Source of the DNA: Hyphomonas sp.
GTDB lineage: Bacteria; Pseudomonadota; Alphaproteobacteria; Caulobacterales; Hyphomonadaceae
Reading direction: 5' to 3'
DNA: 64,000 nucleotides
Assembly (NCBI RefSeq): GCF_013823385.1
Contig: NZ_PNMA01000001.1
Coordinates: forward strand, 62,001 to 126,000
The stretch's first letter is position 1. Each line of letters starts with the position of its first letter. Made by a program: the position numbers and the translations under genes. Below the pieces are notes generated by a model. That model saw only the letters and a program-made list of their open reading frames with translations. It ran no database searches and had not been told where the DNA came from. Positions 34,348 through 42,202 of this stretch are shown here, piece by piece.

Positions 34348-34378
34348 ATCCCGTCCTCCGGACGCCACCAGCCTGAGA

Positions 34379-34759
34379 TTACTCAGCTGGTGTCTTGTCA
34401 CGGCCAAATGCCCAGAGACCAATGTAAGCGATACCGATGAAGATGGGGAAGCAGGCAACACCCAGCATCGGGGTAAGGGCATCGGCTTCTTCAGAGCCAA
34501 TCAGGCCGGCGAGCACCGCAAAAGCGGCTCCAAAGGCCAGGAACAGAACGCCCCGGCGAAGGTCAGCGCGCACCGGGTCGGTGAGGAGGGACATCTTCTC
34601 CATCATTTCCGGCGAGAGGACTTGGCCCTTGTCGATGGCCAGGCGCAGCGTCTCGTGAACGGTGTTGCGCTTGCGGGCGTTGAAATAGCTCACGATCCAC
34701 ACGATCAACGCGGGCGAGAGAAAGATGACTGAGGGGACGACAATGCTTTCCAGATCCAT
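34379..34759 (-). CDS. DUF6249-type membrane protein
   Basis: 126 residues. One membrane helix at the N-terminus (about 7-25 VVPSVIFLSPALIVWIVSY), a cytoplasmic segment NARKRNTVHETLRLAIDKGQVLS, and two more helices (about 69-86, 96-118). The juxtamembrane RxxHETLRLAIDKGQ pattern is what I recall for DUF6249 proteins, which often sit next to ECF sigma factors. It is first in the operon, 31 bases before the sigma gene. Function unknown; a part in signal sensing is inferred from position only. Confidence 0.78.
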   Translation of the reverse strand: MDLESIVVPSVIFLSPALIVWIVSYFNARKRNTVHETLRLAIDKGQVLSPEMMEKMSLLTDPVRADLRRGVLFLAFGAAFAVLAGLIGSEEADALTPMLGVACFPIFIGIAYIGLWAFGRDKTPAE

Positions 34760-35077
34760 GGGAGGCTCCTGAGGGGCTTGGGTGCTATGGCGCCAGCGTG
34801 CTTGCCAGCGTTTCTGCCCGTAAGATGCCGTGCCTGCAGGGTTTGGATGCGGGCCGGTGAAAAAAAACTTCAGGCAGGGAAGAATGCCCCCCTCTCTTGC
34901 CCCACTGAGCGGCGCCCTTTAGATCGCGCGACAGGCGGACGGCTCATCCTGAGTGAAGTCGAAGGACGAGCCGGGGCTGGCGGCAGTGCGGCTTGGCCCC
35001 TCCTTCGACTTCGCTCAGGATGAGCGGCGGTTTTTTTTGGCAGGCGAACTGCCGGATGCCCTAAGCGCGGAACAGAG
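34760..35077. other. 318-bp intergenic region between divergent operons
   Basis: It holds the presumed promoters of the DUF6249-sigma operon (minus) and the phosphatase gene (plus), plus a REP-like long inverted repeat at 34942-35038. Bases 34760-34941 show no convincing ORF, RNA gene or motif apart from an A7 run at about 34860-34866. Confidence 0.6.
34942..35038. repeat. REP-like long inverted repeat with T8 tail
   Basis: GCTCATCCTGAGTGAAGTCG AAGGA (34942-34966) pairs with TCCTTCGACTTCGCTCAGGA TGAGC (35001-35025), 24 of 25 positions, around a 34-base loop that carries GCGGCTTGGCC. The T8 at 35031-35038 follows. The arm contains the CTCATCCTGAG...CGAAGGA sequence I recall as widespread extragenic palindromes in sphingomonads and other alphaproteobacteria. 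It is therefore most likely a REP/BIME-type element and not a gene-specific terminator, since no gene upstream reads into it. Confidence 0.75.
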
Positions 35078-35791
35078 ATGGTCAAGATTACCCCCAAAAG
35101 CCTGCGCAAGCCGCATGTCGCGCCAGACCTCGCCACCCGCGAGGGCCGTGCCCGTGCGGGGCGGGAGCTGTATCTGGGCGATCACGGCTTCCTGAGGCTC
35201 TGGTTCTCAAACCTTCACCAGATCTCGCCGGAGATGTGGCGGGCCAACCAGCCTTCGCCCAAACAGGTGCTCGCCCATGCGAAGGAGCGGGGCATCAAGA
35301 CGATCCTCAACCTGCGCGGCCCCACCACCAAGGGCTTCTACCTCCTCGAAAGGGAAGCCTGCGAGGCGGCGGGGATCGACCTCATCGACTTCCAGATGTT
35401 CTCGCGCGAGCCGCCCACGGTGGAGAAGGTCTTCGCCGCGCGCGACCTCTTCGAGCGTATCCGCTATCCGGCCCTGATGCATTGCAAGTCCGGGGCAGAC
35501 CGGGCCGGCATCATGGCGGTGCTGTACAAACTGCTGCGCGAGAAGGTGGCGTTCGAGGAGGCGATGGAACAGCTTTCCGGGCGCTATCTGCACATCCGCC
35601 ACGGCAAGACCGGCGTGCTGGACGCCTTCTTCGAGGCGTATGCCGCCTTCAATGCCGGCCGGCCGCGCGAAGACTGGAAACCCTTCCTCGACTGGGTGGC
35701 AGAGGACTATGACCGGGCCGCGGTCAAGGCAGAATTCCTTCAGAAACTGGGCAAGGGCCCCAAGCTCGACGAGATCCTCCGCCGGGAATAG
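35078..35791 (+). CDS. protein tyrosine/dual-specificity phosphatase-like protein
   Basis: 237 residues. The Cys-phosphatase P-loop is HCKSGADRAG (135-144; nucleophile Cys136, Arg142, C-x5-R). RGIKTILNLRGPTTKGFYLLEREACEAAGI upstream is typical of the DUF442/fused phosphatase group, and the general acid is probably Asp104 or a nearby acidic residue. No signal peptide. Substrates may be phosphotyrosine, phosphoinositide-like or other phosphate esters. Monocistronic, reading away from the REP-like element. Confidence 0.85.
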   Translation: MVKITPKSLRKPHVAPDLATREGRARAGRELYLGDHGFLRLWFSNLHQISPEMWRANQPSPKQVLAHAKERGIKTILNLRGPTTKGFYLLEREACEAAGIDLIDFQMFSREPPTVEKVFAARDLFERIRYPALMHCKSGADRAGIMAVLYKLLREKVAFEEAMEQLSGRYLHIRHGKTGVLDAFFEAYAAFNAGRPREDWKPFLDWVAEDYDRAAVKAEFLQKLGKGPKLDEILRRE

Positions 35792-35855
35792 CGCTTTCCA
35801 GCGCCCCGGATTCATGCCAGCACATCGCATCAAGGGATCGAGGGAGACTTCCGAC

Positions 35856-36173
35856 ATGAAAGCGGGAATCGTTGCCGCCATTGCAGCGCTGGCGCTTACC
35901 GGCTGCGGCCTTGCCGGGCCAAGCGATCACAAGGTTCTGGTGGATGCCTGTGTGGCCGACGGGGAGTCCGAGGAGACCTGCGGCTGCATTACCACCGCGA
36001 TGGAAAAGAATCTGTCGCCAGAACTGTTTAAGAAGACGGCTCAGGCCGTTGGCCGGGACAAGAAGGACATGATGACCTTCGTGGGCGAGCTGACCGTTCA
36101 GGAACAGCTGTCCTTCTCGGCGGTACTCGGCGACATGTTTGCCTGTTCCCTGACCGGGGAGCCGGCTCAATAA
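35856..36173 (+). CDS. small cysteine-containing lipoprotein
   Basis: 105 residues from ATG 35856, with AGGGAGA about 8 bases upstream. Signal peptide and lipobox are clear (AAIAALALTGC, Cys17). Mature part: DACVADGESEETCGCITTAME, a CxnCxC pattern followed by helical KKTAQAVGRDKKDMMTFVGE, then DMFACSLTG. Four mature Cys could form two disulfides. I recognise no family, though short Cys-pair helical lipoproteins of this type are common in alphaproteobacteria. Confidence 0.75.
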   Translation: MKAGIVAAIAALALTGCGLAGPSDHKVLVDACVADGESEETCGCITTAMEKNLSPELFKKTAQAVGRDKKDMMTFVGELTVQEQLSFSAVLGDMFACSLTGEPAQ

Positions 36174-36295
36174 GGGCATTGCTGCGTGTCCGGCTTGCGT
36201 CCCTTGGCGGAGCAGCGGAGTGTGGCAGGCGCTGGTTAAGGTGACGCGACGGCGCGTTCAGCCTAGAATGGGACTGATACAGGAAGGGGATGTCC

Positions 36296-36571
36296 ATGAA
36301 GTTCATCATTATCAACAGCTTCCGAACGATGGTGTATGTCGCATACATCTCCATCATCGTCGGCGGTATTGCCCTGGGCATTTACCAGAAGGGCGAATTT
36401 ACCAACGAATTGCTGGGCCTGACGGGCGGTCTCGCCCAGCTGGCAGACTTTGCCGTCTTCGCCTTCGGCGGCTGGGTTGCCGCCAGCCTCATCTGCGGCC
36501 TGATCGTCACGCTGCTGGACATTCGCGACGACATCAACGACCGCCTGCCGGACGCCCGCCGCGATATGTAA
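36296..36571 (+). CDS. small membrane protein, unknown function
   Basis: 91 residues from ATG 36296, 8 bases after AGGAAGG; ATG 36290 would be only 2 bases from it. Two membrane helices (about 12-31 MVYVAYISIIVGGIALGIY and 47-72 LADFAVFAFGGWVAASLICGLIV) and a C-terminal acidic/basic tail (DIRDDINDRLPDARRDM). A terminator follows 38 bases after the stop, so it is transcribed alone. No family recognised. Confidence 0.7.
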   Translation: MKFIIINSFRTMVYVAYISIIVGGIALGIYQKGEFTNELLGLTGGLAQLADFAVFAFGGWVAASLICGLIVTLLDIRDDINDRLPDARRDM

Positions 36572-36608
36572 CGGCAGGGCTGGTCACACCCGGCCAGACT
36601 CGGATCAT

Positions 36609-36641
36609 ATGCCGTCAGGTGTCGCCACCTGGCGGCATTTT
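36609..36641 (+). terminator. intrinsic terminator after the small membrane protein
   Basis: ATGCCG-T-CAGGTG / CACCTG-G-CGGCAT is a 13-pair stem (one U-G pair) with a TCGC loop, followed by TTTT. It separates the 91-residue membrane protein from the MAPEG gene. Confidence 0.85.
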
Positions 36642-36678
36642 CGTAGAAGATACACCACAACCGGGAGGAATACGGGTC

Positions 36679-37065
36679 ATGACCCCCATTGCTGCGGCTG
36701 CCGTCTATGCCGGCGTCAACATTCTCATTCTCTTGTTCCTGTCCTTCCGAGTGGTGGGCCGCCGCCGGGCGGCCCAGGTCTCCCTCGGCACGGGCGGGGA
36801 CGCGGATCTGGAAGTCCGCGTGCGGGCCCATGGCAATGCGTCCGAATACATCCCGGCCACCATGCTGGGCCTGTTCATCGCCGCCAGCCTCGGCGCGCCG
36901 CTCTGGGCTGTTCATGCCATTGGCGGGGTGTTTACCGCCGGGCGGGTGCTTCACGGCATTGGCCTGTCGGGCAACATCATGGCGCCGCGGGCGCTCGGCA
37001 TGGTGCTCACCTGGCTCGGCATGCTGGCGTCTGGCGTGGCCGCTATCTGGCTCGCCCTGTCCTGA
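36679..37065 (+). CDS. MAPEG family membrane protein
   Basis: 128 residues from ATG 36679, with GGGAGGA about 10 bases upstream. Four membrane helices. The MAPEG signature RVRAHGNASEYIPATMLGLFIA (about 47-68) is intact: RAHxN and E, the glutathione-site residues of microsomal GST-like enzymes. Later GGVFTAGRVLHGIGLSG is also typical. These proteins are membrane glutathione transferases/peroxidases or relatives; the bacterial substrates are largely unknown. gshA is elsewhere in the window. A TGTCC repeat array begins 4 bases after the stop. Confidence 0.88.
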   Translation: MTPIAAAAVYAGVNILILLFLSFRVVGRRRAAQVSLGTGGDADLEVRVRAHGNASEYIPATMLGLFIAASLGAPLWAVHAIGGVFTAGRVLHGIGLSGNIMAPRALGMVLTWLGMLASGVAAIWLALS

Positions 37066-37068
37066 TTT

Positions 37069-37119
37069 TGTCCGGAAGTGTCCGGAACTGTCCGGATTTG
37101 TCCAGGAAGTGTCCGGCGC
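37069..37119 (+). repeat. decanucleotide repeat array B (TGTCC family), intergenic
   Basis: Five units: TGTCCGGAAG, TGTCCGGAAC, TGTCCGGATT, TGTCCAGGAAG (11 bases), TGTCCGGCGC. It lies between the MAPEG stop (37065) and the pmbA start (37183). It shares the 15-base core TGTCCGGATTTGTCC with arrays A (29615) and C (44381), and the direction of array A. It is not a terminator: no T-run and little dyad symmetry beyond TCCGGA. Confidence 0.85.
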
Positions 37120-37182
37120 TGACCGCGTCCTGGCAGCATCGGGCCTGTTGCGCGCAGGCCCGGTGCGGTCCATTTACCGGAG

Positions 37183-38529
37183 ATGGCTGATTCCGAAATT
37201 TCCCCCGAAAAAACCCTCTCCGACCTGCTCGACCAGTGCCGCAAGGCCGGGGCTGACGCGGCCGATGCCCGCCTCGGAATCGCCGATGGCGTCAGCGTTT
37301 CCGTCCGCGATGGCAAGCTCGAAAGCATCGAACGGGAAGAGAGCGCCAGCATCGCCCTGCGCTGCTTCTTCGGCAAGCGCCAGGCCAGCGTTTCCAGCGC
37401 CGATCTCAGCCGTGACGGCCTCAAAGCCCTCGCCGAACGCTGCGTCGCCATGGCCAGAGCTGTCCCCGAAGATAAATTCTGCGGCCTTGCCACCCCCGAA
37501 GAATTGATCCGCAGCGCCCCGGATCTTGACCTTTCGGGCGAGCCTGAAATCTCCGCCGAAACCCTTGAACGTGAAGCAATTACTGCAGAAGCCGCCGCCC
37601 TCGCCGTTCCCGGTGTGAAGACGGTGGCCGGTTGCGGCGCGTCCTGGAACCGGTCCTCCCGCTGGGTGGCGGCCACCAACGGCTTCCGCGCCTGGAAGAC
37701 CGGCACCTCCACCAGCCTCGGCCTTTCCGCCGTCGCCGAAAAGAACGGCCAGATGGAGCGGGACTATGACAGCTGGTCCGTCCGCTTCGCCAAGGATCGC
37801 CCCTCCGCCGAGGAAGTCGGCCGCACCGCCGGCGAGCGCACCATCGCCCGCCTCGGCGCCCGCAAGATCGAAACCCAGAAAGCTGCCGTCATCTTCGATC
37901 GGCGCGTCTCCGACAGCCTGATCGGCGCCCTGCTGGGCGCCATTTCCGGCCCCTCCATCGCCCGCGGAGTGAGTTTCCTGAAAAACCGCCTCGGTGATCA
38001 GGTATTTGCCAAGGGCATCTACATCACCGACGATCCCTTCCGTCCCCTCGGCATGGGCAGCCGGGTGCATGACGGCGAGGGGCTTCCCGTGGCCGAAACC
38101 CATCTCATCGAGGATGGCAAGCTGACCACCTGGCTGCTGAACCTGCCGTCCGCGCGCCAGCTGGGCCTGAAATCCAACGGTTTTGCCTCGCTCGGCTTCG
38201 GTGATCCGCCCGGCGTGGCCACCTCCAACGTGTACCTGCGCCCCGGCAAGGACAGCCCCGGCGCCCTGGCCAAGCAGATCGGCAAGGGCCTCTTGGTGAC
38301 CGATATGTTCGGCCCTTCGATCAACCCGAATACCGGTGACTATTCGGTCGGCGTGGCCGGTTTCTGGATCGAGGGCGGCGAGATCGCCTGGCCGGTCTCC
38401 GAGGTGACGGTGGCAGGCGACCTGCCGTCGATGTTTGCCCGGATGATCCCGGCGAATGACCTTGAGCTGCGCTCGACGCGTGACGCCCCGTCGATCCTCA
38501 TTGAGGACATGAACCTTGCAGGCAGCTGA
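37183..38529 (+). CDS. pmbA: TldD/PmbA family metalloprotease subunit (TldE)
   Basis: 448 residues. PmbA (TldE) forms the TldD/TldE heterodimer that degrades unfolded peptides and processes antibiotic and modified peptides. Family blocks: ADARLGIADGVSVSVRDGKLE, ERTIARLGARKIETQKAAVIFD, GIYITDDPFRPLGMGSRVHDGEGLP, LLVTDMFGPSINPNTGDYSVGVAGFWIEGG (C-terminal block). The HExxxH of the TldD partner is absent, as expected for the E subunit. The 3' end overlaps the next gene by 14 bases. Confidence 0.93.
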   Translation: MADSEISPEKTLSDLLDQCRKAGADAADARLGIADGVSVSVRDGKLESIEREESASIALRCFFGKRQASVSSADLSRDGLKALAERCVAMARAVPEDKFCGLATPEELIRSAPDLDLSGEPEISAETLEREAITAEAAALAVPGVKTVAGCGASWNRSSRWVAATNGFRAWKTGTSTSLGLSAVAEKNGQMERDYDSWSVRFAKDRPSAEEVGRTAGERTIARLGARKIETQKAAVIFDRRVSDSLIGALLGAISGPSIARGVSFLKNRLGDQVFAKGIYITDDPFRPLGMGSRVHDGEGLPVAETHLIEDGKLTTWLLNLPSARQLGLKSNGFASLGFGDPPGVATSNVYLRPGKDSPGALAKQIGKGLLVTDMFGPSINPNTGDYSVGVAGFWIEGGEIAWPVSEVTVAGDLPSMFARMIPANDLELRSTRDAPSILIEDMNLAGS

Positions 38530-39634
38530 GCGGACCCTCACGCAGGATCTCGAACTGATGCTGGCGCTGGCCAAGGAGGCGGGCGACCTGGCGCTTTCCT
38601 ACACGCTGAAAGGCGGCGCCGAGGCCTGGAACAAGACCGGCGGCAAGGGGCCGGTGACCGAGGCAGACCTCGCCGTGAACCGGCTCTGCCTGAAGCAATT
38701 GCAGACGGCCCGGCCCGAATATGGCTGGCTTTCGGAAGAAACCCTGGACGATCCGGCGGCGCGCGCAAAGTCCCGCGTCTGGGTGGTCGACCCCATTGAC
38801 GGCACACGCGCCTATATCAGCGGCGACCCGCACTGGTGCATAGCGCTGGCCATTGTGGAGGAGGGCGAAGCGGTGGCGAGCGTTCTCTACGCGCCGGCGC
38901 TGGGCCAGATGTATTCGGCCCGCAAGGGCGCCGGGGCGTTTCGCAACGGCCGCGCCCTGCATACCTCGCAGCGCAGGCAGGAAGAGGGCCTGCGCCTGAT
39001 CGCCAATGACGGCGTGGTGACCCATCCCTCATGGCCTGAGCCCTGGCCCACTGTGGAACTGGCCCGGCCCAAGCCGAACGCCACCCTGCTGCGCATGGCC
39101 TTTGTGGCCGCCGGGGACTGGGACGCAACCCTCGTCCTGGGGGAGAAGGCAGACTGGGACGTGGCCGCCGGCGCCGTGCTCGTCACTGAGGCAGGCGGGC
39201 GGGCAACCACCCATCTGGGTGAACCTCTGGTGTTCAATCAGGCCGTACCGGCGCAGCGCAGTGTCGTGGCCTCTGGAAACGCGCTGCATCCTTTGTTAGT
39301 GCGCCGCGCAGAAGTGGTGAAAATTCCAGACCCTCAGGCGCGAGCGCCTCAACCCATGCCTGTCTCAACGGAGCCAAAACGGATGAATAGCGCGAAAACC
39401 GGCAAGCAACTGCTGCATATCGTCTTCGGCGGTGAGCTGAAGGATGTCACTGGCGTTGAGTTTGAAGACCTCTCGCAGCTCGATTTCATTGGCGCCTTTC
39501 CGAACTATCAGGAAGCCTACGACGCCTGGAAGGCAGCGGCGCAGCGGACGGTAGACCAGGCCGAGATGCGCTATTTCATCCTGCACGCTCACAAGCTGCT
39601 GGATCCCGCAACCGGTGACCATCATAACGTCTGA
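38516..39634 (+). CDS. inositol-monophosphatase-family phosphatase fused to DUF4170
   Basis: 372 residues from TTG 38516, 9 bases after GAGG. Residues 1-270 are an IMPase-family phosphatase (CysQ-like) with SEE at 73-75, VDPIDGTRAY (91-100) and WDVAAGAVLVTEAGG (214-228), the metal-binding motifs. Residues about 290-372, starting at an internal Met (ATG 39383), are a complete DUF4170 domain (KQLLHIVFGGELKDVTGVEF; FPNYQEAYDAWKAAAQRTVDQAEMRYFILH). In most alphaproteobacteria these are two genes; here no stop separates them. A second, separate start at 39383 is possible. Context (pmbA before, MsbA-like exporter after) is conserved. Confidence 0.88.
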   Translation: MQAAERTLTQDLELMLALAKEAGDLALSYTLKGGAEAWNKTGGKGPVTEADLAVNRLCLKQLQTARPEYGWLSEETLDDPAARAKSRVWVVDPIDGTRAYISGDPHWCIALAIVEEGEAVASVLYAPALGQMYSARKGAGAFRNGRALHTSQRRQEEGLRLIANDGVVTHPSWPEPWPTVELARPKPNATLLRMAFVAAGDWDATLVLGEKADWDVAAGAVLVTEAGGRATTHLGEPLVFNQAVPAQRSVVASGNALHPLLVRRAEVVKIPDPQARAPQPMPVSTEPKRMNSAKTGKQLLHIVFGGELKDVTGVEFEDLSQLDFIGAFPNYQEAYDAWKAAAQRTVDQAEMRYFILHAHKLLDPATGDHHNV

Positions 39635-41411
39635 TACGCCTCCTGCGCCAAAGACTGGTCCGCAACGTTCGCTAACGCGGCTGTTCACGGCGCATTTCTG
39701 GCCGCAGCGCGGCTGGTTCATTGCAGGCACGCTGCTCGCCGTGATCTCGGCGGTCTGCAGCATCGGCTATGTGGCCGTGCTGGATTATGTCGGCAACGGC
39801 CTGCAGGCGGGCATCGAGCGGCAGGCCGCCGGGCAGGCCGCGCCGCTGGCATGGATATGGATGGGCATCTTCGCCATCATCCTGCTGACGATCGCGCGGG
39901 CCCTGTCGATGTATGGCATGACGCTGCTCAACAATACCGGCGTGCAACGCGGGCTGGTGGGTGTACAGAGCATCCAGTATGACGCGCTGACCGACGGAGA
40001 CTTTGCCCGCGTGTCGGGCGATGCCTCGGGCGGTTTCGTTTCGCGCTTCATCAATGATGTGGTGGCCATCCGCGAAGCGGCCCTGCGCTTTGCCAACAAC
40101 TTCGCCAAAAGCCTGACAACGGTGATCGGCGTGCTCGTCTGGCTGTTCTGGAAGGACTGGCAGCTCGCCCTGATCATTGCTGTGGTTTACCCGCTGGCGC
40201 TGGGGCCGGTTGTATCGCTCGGAAACTCCGTGCGCAAACGGTCCAAGCGGGCGCAGGAGCAGACCGGGGAGATTACCTCGCTGCTTACCGAAGGCCTGCA
40301 GTCTGCCCGCGTCGTGAAGGCCTACGGGCTTGAAGACTGGCAGAAGGCGCGCGCCAATACAGGGTTTGTGGAGCGCTCCCGCCTCTTCCTGAAAGTGCTG
40401 TCAAAGCGGGCGGGCGTCGACCCCGTGCTGGAAGTGTTTGGCGGCTTCGCGCTTGCTGCGCTCCTAGGATTTGTTGCCTGGCGGATTTCCCAGGGGCAAA
40501 GTACGCTGGGCGACCTGCTGGGCTTCATCGGCGCGATTGCGATCGCCGCGCCTGAAGTGCGCGCGCTCGGCAGCATCAGCGCGGTGGCCCAGGAAGGCGC
40601 CGCTGCCGCAGACCGCGTGTTCGAGATTGTCGATGAAGCGCCGAAGGTAGCCGATCGCGCAGGCGCAAAAACGCTGGACGGCGTGCGCGGGGAAATAGCG
40701 TTCCGGGACGTGCGCTTTGCCTATCCGGATGGAACCGTCGCCCTGAAGGGTTTGAGCTTTGCTGCGCAGCCGGGAGAAACGGTGGCGATTGTCGGCGCGT
40801 CCGGCGCGGGCAAGTCCACGGTCTTCAACCTGCTCATGCGGCTCTATGATGTTTCGTCCGGATGCGTTGCAATCGACGGCGTGGATGTGCGTGAGGTGAC
40901 GGGCGCCAGCCTACGGGCGCAGATGGGACTTGTAGCGCAGGACTCCGCCCTGTTCGACGATAGCATCGCCAACAATATCGCCCTCGGCCGCATCGGTGCC
41001 ACGCGGGCAGAGATTGAGGCCGCCGCCAGAGCTGCCAACGCGCATGATTTCATCAGTACGCTGCCGGGCGGATATGATGCCCCCGCCGGCGAGATGGGGC
41101 GCAACCTCTCCGGCGGCCAGCGTCAGCGTGTGGCGCTCGCCCGCGCCATCCTGCGCGGCGCGCCCATCCTGTTGCTGGACGAAGCCACCTCGGCGCTGGA
41201 CGCGGAAAGCGAAGCGAAAGTGCAGGCTGCGCTGGCGGAATTCGGCAGGGGACGCACAGTACTGATCATTGCCCACCGCCTTTCCACCGTGCGCGCGGCG
41301 GACCGGATCGTGGTGATGGAAGATGGCCGCGCCGTGGAAGAAGGCACGCATGACGCGCTGATGGCAGCAGGCGGCGCCTATCGCCGGCTCGTGGAGCTGC
41401 AGCTCAGCTAG
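39615..41411 (+). CDS. ABC exporter, MsbA/lipid-flippase type (TM domain fused to ATPase)
   Basis: 598 residues from GTG. Six membrane helices in the first about 330 residues, then the ATPase: Walker A VGASGAGKSTVF (about 391-402), Q-loop VAQDSALFDDS, signature NLSGGQRQRVALARA, Walker B ILLLDEATSALD, and His-loop IAHRLSTVR. Such half-transporters dimerise and move lipid A or lipid-linked molecules from inner to outer leaflet. The neighbourhood IMPase-DUF4170-ABC-(DUF374-waaA in other genomes) supports a lipid A role; here the waaA part is not next door. It overlaps the preceding gene by 20 bases. Confidence 0.88.
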   Translation: MTIITSDTPPAPKTGPQRSLTRLFTAHFWPQRGWFIAGTLLAVISAVCSIGYVAVLDYVGNGLQAGIERQAAGQAAPLAWIWMGIFAIILLTIARALSMYGMTLLNNTGVQRGLVGVQSIQYDALTDGDFARVSGDASGGFVSRFINDVVAIREAALRFANNFAKSLTTVIGVLVWLFWKDWQLALIIAVVYPLALGPVVSLGNSVRKRSKRAQEQTGEITSLLTEGLQSARVVKAYGLEDWQKARANTGFVERSRLFLKVLSKRAGVDPVLEVFGGFALAALLGFVAWRISQGQSTLGDLLGFIGAIAIAAPEVRALGSISAVAQEGAAAADRVFEIVDEAPKVADRAGAKTLDGVRGEIAFRDVRFAYPDGTVALKGLSFAAQPGETVAIVGASGAGKSTVFNLLMRLYDVSSGCVAIDGVDVREVTGASLRAQMGLVAQDSALFDDSIANNIALGRIGATRAEIEAAARAANAHDFISTLPGGYDAPAGEMGRNLSGGQRQRVALARAILRGAPILLLDEATSALDAESEAKVQAALAEFGRGRTVLIIAHRLSTVRAADRIVVMEDGRAVEEGTHDALMAAGGAYRRLVELQLS

Positions 41412-42196
41412 TCGCCGGTGAAATCGGGATCGCGTTTCTCGAAGAAGGCCTTGACCCCTTCGCGGAAATCATCCGTCTGCTGCATGAGGGCAAAGGCTTC
41501 CAGATCGCGATGTGCGGTGGCCTGTGCCAGGGCGAGGGCGGCGATGTTCACGTCCTGCTTCACCATCTTGAGGGCTGTTGGCGGCAGTTTCGCCGCAGAG
41601 GCAGCAATCTCCAGTGCCTTGGCAAGCGCCTCGCCGGGCGCGGCAAGATGATCATAGAGGCCCCAGGCGAGCGCTGTCTCAGCGCCGACTTTCTCGCACA
41701 GCCCGGCGATCCGCTTCGTCCGTGCCGGGCCAACCAGCGCGACGAAGCGCGGGATGGAGCCCCAGCTCATATTCATGCCGCGCTCTACCTCGGGCACATA
41801 GAAGGTGGCTTCCGAAGAGGCGACACGCAGATCACAGAACGCGCTGAGCGCCGCGCCGCCGCCCACGCACCAGCCTTCGATGGCGCAGATGGTAAGCGCG
41901 TCCACCTGTTCCCAGGCAGCGCACATATCCGGGCCGCTCCGCAGGCGGATGCGCCGCTCCGAATAGCCGAGCTTGCGGACATCCACACCTTCGGGATCTT
42001 TCAGATCGGCGCCCAGGGTGAAGTTGTCGGCGCGGCCGGTGAGGATGACAGCAGAAATGGCCGAGTCGCCGTGGAAACGCCGCGCCGCTTCCGTCAGCTC
42101 ACGCATCAGTTTCTGGCTGAGGGCATTGGCTTTCGATCCGGTGTCGAACGACACGGTGGCGACGCGGCCTTCAGTCTCTATGCGTACAAGGTCCAT
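41408..42196 (-). CDS. enoyl-CoA hydratase/isomerase family protein
   Basis: 262 residues, normal for the crotonase fold. MDLVRIETEGRVATVSFDTGSKANALS, the oxyanion-hole regions SAVILTGRADNFTLGADLK and CAIEGWCVGGGAALSAFCD, and EVERGMNMSWGSIPRFVALVG are typical. The position of the second catalytic acid is occupied by EVERGM...SW, so activity could be hydratase, isomerase or another crotonase reaction. It follows the DsbA-like gene by 6 bases (same strand), suggesting co-transcription, and its end overlaps the ABC exporter stop by 4 bases. Confidence 0.9.
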   Translation of the reverse strand: MDLVRIETEGRVATVSFDTGSKANALSQKLMRELTEAARRFHGDSAISAVILTGRADNFTLGADLKDPEGVDVRKLGYSERRIRLRSGPDMCAAWEQVDALTICAIEGWCVGGGAALSAFCDLRVASSEATFYVPEVERGMNMSWGSIPRFVALVGPARTKRIAGLCEKVGAETALAWGLYDHLAAPGEALAKALEIAASAAKLPPTALKMVKQDVNIAALALAQATAHRDLEAFALMQQTDDFREGVKAFFEKRDPDFTGD

Positions 42197-42202
42197 GGTT
42201 CT

